Assembly (NCBI GenBank): GCA_016858145.1
Contig: JAEHOE010000041.1
Span: 434,001-498,000 of the forward strand
DNA: 64,000 nucleotides
Direction: 5' to 3'
Origin: Edaphochlamys debaryana
Taxonomy: Eukaryota > Chlorophyta > Chlorophyceae > Chlamydomonadales
Below the pieces are notes generated by a model. That model searched no databases. It saw nothing but the letters and a program-made list of their open reading frames with translations, and was not told where the DNA came from. Made by a program: the position numbers and the translations under genes. Of the stretch, positions 57,101-64,000 are shown one piece after another (within the stretch, counting starts at the first letter, position 1; each line of letters opens with the position of its first letter).

Positions 57101-60100
57101 AGGGCACTTGCTCGGAAGCAACCGGGCCCCCGTCCTCGATCCAGACCGCCGGTACTCGCCCCGGGCATCCGGGCCGGGGACACTGGCACACTCTTCCGCC
57201 CCGCAGCACTGCGGCGAGCTTCGCGTTGCTCCTTCCGGTCATTCCCCGCCCTGCCTTCCCCCGACGACCCCCGCCCGCCCCCCCACACAGATTCGTATCG
57301 GCTCCGACTCCTACCTGTACCTACTGAACGGGGTGAGAGCTGGCTATGATTGCGTGTTGACCTGTCTCTGTGTCCCCCCTTGCCGCGCTGCCTGCTGCTG
57401 TCGTACGCGCCGACGTCTGACTAAGGGCCAGTATGAGTCACTCCATGGCTCAATGCCACGGCCCTCAGCTGTCGCGCCATGGCTGTGTGCCTCAGGAATC
57501 CATGGGCGCCCTTACGTAAGGGGGTGATTGGAATCACGTCAACGCCCCGCCCCGCCCATGCAGGTGCTCGTCCCTGCGTACGACACTATCTGGGACGTGA
57601 TCCGCACGCGGCCCGACCTGACGTCCGCGGCGTACGCCATGCAGACCATTAGTCAGGTGCCGGCGCTTAGCAATGCTTCGGCTGCCATCAGCGTCTTCGT
57701 ACCAACCAACAGGTCAGCTTGGCGAGATGAGAAGTTGGGAGGCCCTGCCAGGTTGGGGCCGGACAGGGCCCAACAGGGGTGCTGCAAGCGCACATGCGGG
57801 GCACACGCAAGGGAGAATTGCAGAAAGGGTTGGCCGCTCGCTTGCGAACCACTGCAGAGGCCCGCCGCCTTTGCGAAAGGGTTGTTGAGCAAACCCCCAA
57901 GCATACGGTAATCGTCAAGGACACGGTACTCACGATGCCATCTTCCTACCTGCCCCTCCCCTTCCTCCCCCCAACCCCCTGCAGTGCCTTTGACAAGTTC
58001 GCGGCCTCGCTTAACCTCTCCAGCACGCTCGACCTTGCGCGGTACTCCAACACACTCTACATCGCCCTGGTCTACCACATCCTGCCCCAGGCAGTCAGGT
58101 GAGGAGCCGCCGCGACCGCGCGAGCACACGCCGCGCGTCGCGCTCTACAGCGGAGGGAGCGCCTGGGATCCCCTTGATGCCCCATCCGCGAGCCTTGCAT
58201 TCCCTCTGGCGGCCCGGGCACGGGCTCGGGCCTGAGTCCGTGCTCATGCCCCTCGCCGATGCCCGTTGCGTGCACCGCCATCCCCCAAACCAGGCCCTTA
58301 ACGCCCCCAACGCTTGCCCCGTTGCCCCCTTCACCATGCCTCCCGCAACCTCCCTCCTCCCAAGGATCTCCATGCTGGCTGGTGCTGGCCAAAGATGCCA
58401 GCGCCCTCCTGAGGCCCTTTCGTGTCCTGCCCTCCGGCCACGTGTCCGTGGACCTCTAACCCCACACACTCCGCCCCCTTGCTCCCTACCGCCCCCTCCG
58501 CCCCCCAGGATCTCCATGTTGGCCAACGACGCCAACGCCACACAGACCGTCACCAAGCTGGACACACGCATGTGGGTCGCTTGCAGGGGAGGAGGGGGCC
58601 CACGGGACAGGGGGAGGGGCCGCCCGGACAAGGCCTCTCTCATCCCTCGGCTCGTCCCTTTTAGTCTCCTGCCCTGGCCTGCGCGCCACTCCGTGCCCTT
58701 CCTCCCGCCGCCTCTGTCCTCCTCTCCTCACACCCACCCCTCCCCTTCTCCGCCGCAACCCCCTCCACCCTACCACTCCTGCACCCACCCCCACAGGACC
58801 GCCAGCGCGCCCCAGCTCTACTCCCAGATGTCCGTCACCACCGCCGCCGCCACCCCCGCCGCCCTGGCCGCACGCATCGGCTCCACCAGCGCCACCGCCC
58901 AACTCGTGGCAGCAGACATACCGGCGGGCGCGGGCTACGTGCAGGTCATCGACACCGTGTGAGTCATCATCAACGGCGGTTGGTGGTTGGCGGTTGGCGG
59001 CTGTGAGGCTGAGGTTACGGTGCGGGTTTGGCGGCGGGGGGGCTGGTGGAGCCACGGAAGGATTGTGATCTTCATTTGACGCCACTCGTACTCGTGTACG
59101 GGAATCCTCTCTTGTGTGCCTCAGGCTGCAGTACTGGTACGACAACATGGAGCAGGTGAGGGGACGGGCGAGACCGGGGGGGATGTGGCAAACCACGGTC
59201 CTAGTGCACCACACCCTTCCCCCGCACCTGCTGAATGCTGCCATGGCCGCAAGGTGCCTGGCGACCCGTAGCCCAGCCCTCGTCACTTGCATTGCATTTC
59301 TTACACCCTGGCCATTCCGCTGCACCCGCTGCACGCCGACCCGACCTCTGCCCTTCCAACCAACTCCAACCAACCCCAAGCAACCCCAACCAACCCCAGG
59401 CGCTCAACACCATCCCCACCCTGTCCGTGCTCCGAGACGCCATCGTCAACGCCGGGCTTATGGCAGAGGTCAACCAGCCCAACGTGACGCTCCTGGCGCC
59501 CGCAAACATTGTGGGTCGACGAGCGGCATGGGTTGCATATATACATATAGCTCATGGCGCGACGAGGCGACTCTCGCGTGTGCCGGTCACGGTCTGGGGG
59601 GCCAGGAAGGTCTGCGTGCGGCCTCTTTCACGTCAGCCTCAGCCTCCATTGCCTTGGCCCCATGTCCGGCAATCCCCGACCCCTAGCACCTAGCCACCCG
59701 GTCCCCCGCCTGACCCCTCCCTCCCTCATCCGGATTACCCAACCACTCCAACCAACCCAACCACCTAACCACCCTGCCGCAGGCCTTTGTCGGCGCAGAC
59801 CAGAGCCTGGGCTGGACCCCCACCAGCGGCGACGCGGCCAGCCAGGACACCCTGCGGTACCACCTGCTGCCGATCAAGGTGGGGGGGGGGAGGGGGAGGG
59901 GGAGAGGGTTATTCCATACAAGATGCCGAGGACATACGGGGCGAGGAGGTCAGTACAGTCAGTGGAGAGGCGGGAGGAGAGAGGGGGCTAAGAGGGGTAG
60001 GGGTGGGGAAAGGGGCCTAAGAGCGGGAGGGGTGGGCGGGAGTCTGACGTGCCACGCTTCTGGGGGAGGGGCGTCACATATGGAGCGGCACTTGCAGACG

Positions 60101-63038
60101 GACCCCTTCCGCCCTGCCCCCTCCCCCCCTAGGTCCTGCTCGAGCCCTCCCTGCCCTTCAACCCCAGCACCTTCACCGCCGCCAAGTGAGTGTGGGCCCC
60201 CGTGGGCCCGCTGCGGGCCCGTGCCGGCCTCCCTGGGGCCCTGTGGGGCCCAGGTCAGGGGGGCCTGGACGGAGGCTATGAGGAGGCTTGCGGTATGTAG
60301 AGACCACTCTCGTTGTTCTAGTTGGGGGAGGAAGACGGCAACCACGGGCAGTGGGAGCACTGCCGTTGGCCATTGGCGCCAGCCCGTGCTGAGCCAAGAT
60401 GCCCCCACATGGACCCCTGGCGGACCCGGCTTCGCCAGAGCGCTGACCGCCCCTTGTTGCTGCCGTACACCTGCCCTTTCAACGCACCTCTCACCACAGC
60501 GGCAAGGCTCTGACGCTATCCGGCACGGGCACCTCCGCTCCGTACTACGCCACGTCATTCCTGTACGGCGGCGCCACGCTGTCGGATACGAATCTCCCGT
60601 CCGACGGTACGGCAGCGCGGATCAACGTGTGGTCGATCCCTATCGGCATCTCGCCGCACGCCTACCTGAATATCCTGCTGCAGGCGAGTGTGAAGCGGTG
60701 TGGACGTGGTTGCTGCTTTTATGTCGGGACTGGCTAGTAAAGGAGGCTGAGATCAGGGTTGGAGCAGCTGGGAGATGGACCTGAGGACTGCTCTCGCAAT
60801 CCTTTTTGGGGGGCTTTGCTACCCTTTGAGCTGAAAGCGGGGAGCTTTGATCAGCTTTGGAATCTCCGAGGCAGCCTAACCCACGCCGCCGCATCCCGCG
60901 CAGATGCTCGTCCCGACCTACACCAGCATCGCGCAGTACATTACTAAGGACCCCAGCACCTTCGGCCTCCTCGTCGAGCTGATGCGCTCTGAAGGTGCGT
61001 GGCCGCCTGGAGCGAGGGGACTGGGTCTGATGCACCTCAACCTGCCCCACCCCTACCCCCTCGCTTGCCTTGCTCTCCCTGCTTTCAGCCCCTACCCTCC
61101 CTGGCGAGCCTGTCACCCCACCCCCTCATCATCCTCCCAACCCATTCATCCCACACCTTCCCGCCCCCCTCCCCCATCTTGACCCCTCCCCTCAGGCTCC
61201 GTTTACAACACGCTGCAAGACGCCCGCGTCTCCAACACACTGCTAGCCACCAACAACAAGGTGCGCCGGGGGGGGGGGGGAGAGCGCGCATGTTGGTACC
61301 GTCTGCAGGGCGGAACGTCGGGGGGCCTTCAGTGTGTGTCTGGCTGCTGGCCCCCGACACCAGGGTGCGGCAATGGGCAGGACGGCTCGCGCACAGCTTG
61401 GCCTGTGGCGGAGGGAGTCCGGGCCTCAAGCTGTGCGCGAACCCCAGTGCTCGCCGACGCCCGAGCCCCTCCGTCGTGGCCCCCGGAGCCGCTCCCCCAG
61501 CTCTCCCGCGCTGGGTCCCTGTCCCCCAGAGTCCCTGCCTCACCCCCCCCCTCACCCCACCACCACCTCCCCCCTCAGGGCCTGAACGACTTCACCCTGT
61601 CCCGGGGCGTCACCCTCACCTCACCTCACCCTCATACCCCAAACTCCCCCCCCCCTCCGTCCCGCTTTCGCCCCTACCTCACTCAGGGCCTGAACGACTT
61701 CGCCCTCTCCCTGAGCGTCACCAACGCCTCTCTGGTGCTGGCCTCCCAGTCCGCCAAGAACGCGGTGCTCAGGGTGCGTCTGGGTGGTGGATGGCGGGGG
61801 CTGTTGGTAGGGGGCGGTGCTCAGGGTGGTCCGGGGGTGGGGGGCGGGAGCGGTTCAGTGCACACGGCTGCTGTCTTGCCGGGCGAGCGTCTGCCGCTCA
61901 GCAAAGTCCTCTATCTGTCCGCGAGTTCTACTCACAGCGCTGAACCCCGTGTCTCACCCTGTCCCACCGCCCTGGCCCCGGCCCTGGCCGTCACCTGTCC
62001 AAGCGGCTGCCCCCGTGGCAAGGGCCGTTGCTCTTTGCTTCATAAATGCCTGCATAATCACGTCCAATCGTTACCCATGCCCACCACCCACAGAACGCTG
62101 TTATGGTTGGCTCGGTCAACGCCACCACCCTCAACGTTGACGCCACGTGGGATACACGCCTGTGAGTACGGCGCACGGTGTACAGCGGGTTTGGGCAGGG
62201 CGGTACTGGATTGGTGCGTCATTCAGCAATGTCACTTTCCCGGGTCAGTAGGCCCAATGGCACACGCACAGAAGGCCAGCCTACCACTCTCGCATTCGGG
62301 GTCGCCCGCTTGTCCCGTACCCCTCTCGCACGATACGGAGGGACCGCCAGGTCCATCCTAATCCGTTGCTCACAACACCGCACTGCCATCTACCCGCTCG
62401 TGGTACTCCCCCTCGCAACCACTATCCGTAGCGGTCCACCCACGCGAAGGTTTCCACCACCAAGGTGACTCACAAAACCCATGACACCTCCCACCCACCC
62501 GCCCACCCACCCACCCGCCCCCAGCGGCCCCCGCACCCTGCGCACCGACCGCTCCAGCGGACAGCTGCAGTTCGTGGCGGATCAGACCAAGGCCTCGCTG
62601 GCAACGCCCAACAACGTGGCCATCCTGTACGGCAGGTACGGCAGCTGTTGGCGGGCTCGACGGGGCCTAGTCGGGTCTGAGTCAGCCTGGGGCAGTGGTT
62701 GAAACCGTGGTGGACCACGTGTTCGCACTCGGGTGTTTGGCGCGCGCCGCTGGGTGGAGCGAGGCCGCAGGTCTCGGGTATAGGCCCTGCCCCTCTCCTC
62801 TGCACGATAGAGTAGGCGTGCCGTGAGGCCTGCACTCCCCCTTGCTCACCCCTACCCCTTCTCATCCCGACCTCGCCCGCTGCCACCCAGGTCCTACGTC
62901 CACGCCATTACTAATGTGCTCGTCCCGGCCTCCGTGGACCTCAAACAGCCCGGCGGCGCAGCTGACGTGGCGCCATCGGCCCTGGCCACCGCCCTGGCGC
63001 TGCTTGGGGCGCTGGCCCTGGCACGGCTGGCTGACTAA
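54174..63038 (+). CDS. Five-FAS1-domain surface protein, complete copy
   Basis: Twenty-three in-phase exons (about 849 codons without the first exon): 54174-54390, 54925-55018, 55329-55408, 55745-55919, 56124-56234, 56489-56652, 56850-56982, 57291-57332, 57564-57712, 57985-58098, 58509-58571, 58797-58958, 59125-59155, 59400-59510, 59783-59878, 60133-60185, 60500-60683, 60904-60994, 61196-61260, 61687-61773, 62094-62161, 62525-62635, 62891-63038. A signal-like segment (LVALHGCGAQA) and a Pro-rich spacer precede five FAS1 domains, roughly residues 30-188, 189-342, 343-511, 512-662 and 663-820. Each ends with a variant of NVLVP. The last 20 residues (SALATALALLGALALARLAD) form a hydrophobic tail without a basic cytosolic end, as in GPI-anchor signals. 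Likely role: adhesion or matrix attachment at the cell surface. One intron (60684-60903) seems to use a GC donor. The first coding exon is unresolved. Confidence 0.8.
61579..61619 (+). repeat. Echo of a FAS1 exon 5' edge
   Basis: CTCAGGGCCTGAACGACTTC occurs at about 61576-61595 and again at the real exon start (61682-61701). In the echo the following codons drift (ACCCTGTCCCGGGGCGTCAC), giving a decoy acceptor about 106 bases upstream. Confidence 0.8.
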
Positions 63039-64000
63039 GCAGTCCGCATCTATCCGATCTGGTCTGGTCTGGTCTGACTAAGCAGTCCGGACGGTTCGGT
63101 TTCGTCAACGAGACTGTGCACTCAGGAGTCCAGCCGGCGTGCGGCGGCGTGTCGTACGCCGGACGTTTCGGTTGCATTGATAAGTGGGGACAGCTGAAGT
63201 ATGAGCTGACGGTGTGCTTGGGATACGCGGGGTGAAGGGGGTCGGGGGCAGTTGGCGCGTGCGCGTGTCAAGAGGGGTTTACAGCAAAGTGCAATGCCAG
63301 TGCACGAGGGCGCGCTCGGCTCCAGGCCCTAGTCGCCATGCGAGAAGGGTATCACCTGGAGGTGACGGTTGGAAGATGTGCGGACTCCCATGCAGTCAAG
63401 TTACAATAAGTCTTATGCTTTCTCTGTGTGCTCCTCGCCAGTTTCTCCAGTTTCGTTGGCACTCCCTGGCGCAGGGGCAAGCACCACTTCTGATACTTTG
63501 AGATAGCGAGTGCTTTGAGTGATGGTTGTGCCGAGGGAGGGACAGGGGTCCGGCTGTGGAAGGGGGTCAGCTCCACGGCTCTGTGCGTGGAAGGGGTTGC
63601 TTGCTTGGCGTGCTTGGTTTGGGCGGAACCTTGAGCGAGACTCTGCAGGCCGAGTATCCGTCTACCGGGGCGATTAAACGTGGTTTATGTGGCTGGGGCG
63701 TTTACTTCCCTTCAGTTGAGCGATACATGGGTCGTGGTACATGCGTATGCACGGTACCACTACTGGCAAAGCTGGCAATGTCGTTATCTGTGCTGGTTGG
63801 AACTCTTGGAAGTACGAGGTGATGCGCAAAGGACTCATGCGTGCATACAAGGTCGCCCCCAGGAGCTTGAGGACAAAGGTGCTTACATGTATCCAGACAA
63901 CATCCCTAGGCGTTGGCAGGACTGAGCTCTGAAGCCCAGTTCTCATCATGTGTTGGTGCGAAGCCGTGCTCGGTGGCGCGGCTCCTAACTACCCGGTATG
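63039..64000. other. Right-end flank
   Basis: Begins with a short TCTGG repeat (63058-63076). No gene, RNA or element recognised up to the window edge. There is no obvious TGTAA signal after the fasciclin stop. Confidence 0.5.

Overview
This is nuclear DNA from a GC-rich, intron-dense green alga, most likely a volvocine or other chlamydomonadalean relative of Chlamydomonas. The evidence is many short GT-AG introns with C-rich 3' ends, alanine/glycine/proline-rich proteins, TGTAA motifs after some stop codons, and remnants of eukaryotic mobile elements. No bacterial operons, CRISPR arrays or rRNA genes are visible. Almost every long open frame is either part of a multi-exon gene or a GC-driven shadow.

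Left part (1-25.0 kb, + strand): three tandem paralogues of a large secreted metallopeptidase of the M60/TCAF (FAM115-like) type. The first is cut by the window edge; the second (about 1109 aa) and third (about 1105 aa) are complete. All keep HEIGH plus a downstream Glu. The N-terminal half consists of two homologous modules with matching exon structure. A 404-bp hAT-type MITE with a perfect 8-bp target duplication sits in an intron of the third gene. A small protein-kinase fragment lies between genes two and three.

Middle (26.0-34.9 kb): a divergent pair sharing about 290 bp of upstream DNA. On the minus strand is an mTERF-like helical-repeat protein, and on the plus strand a complete SpoU/TrmH RNA 2'-O-methyltransferase. 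Both have organelle-targeting-like N-termini.

Right part (about 32.4-63.0 kb): a large direct duplication. Arm 1 runs from inside the intact SpoU gene through a small unknown gene (36.9-38.1 kb) and a Fanzor/TnpB-like C-terminal coding fragment (39.7-40.6 kb) into a fasciclin-domain gene that is cut off at 46.83 kb. Arm 2 starts with a 5'-truncated SpoU copy at 46.96 kb. It keeps only a stub of the Fanzor 3' end, carries an intronless F-box/LRR-like gene in that place, and ends with the complete five-FAS1, probably GPI-anchored cell-surface protein (to 63.04 kb). The reciprocal truncations fix one breakpoint in a SpoU intron and the other in a fasciclin exon.

The M60 peptidases and the fasciclin proteins are all predicted to be secreted or surface-attached, so the window looks like an extracellular-matrix gene neighbourhood (inference). 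Across most genes in the right two thirds, introns contain extra copies of the adjacent exon edge including the splice site ("echo" splice sites); this is the most unusual pattern I saw. Exon boundaries were read by eye from splice motifs, reading frame and paralogue comparison; no search was run.
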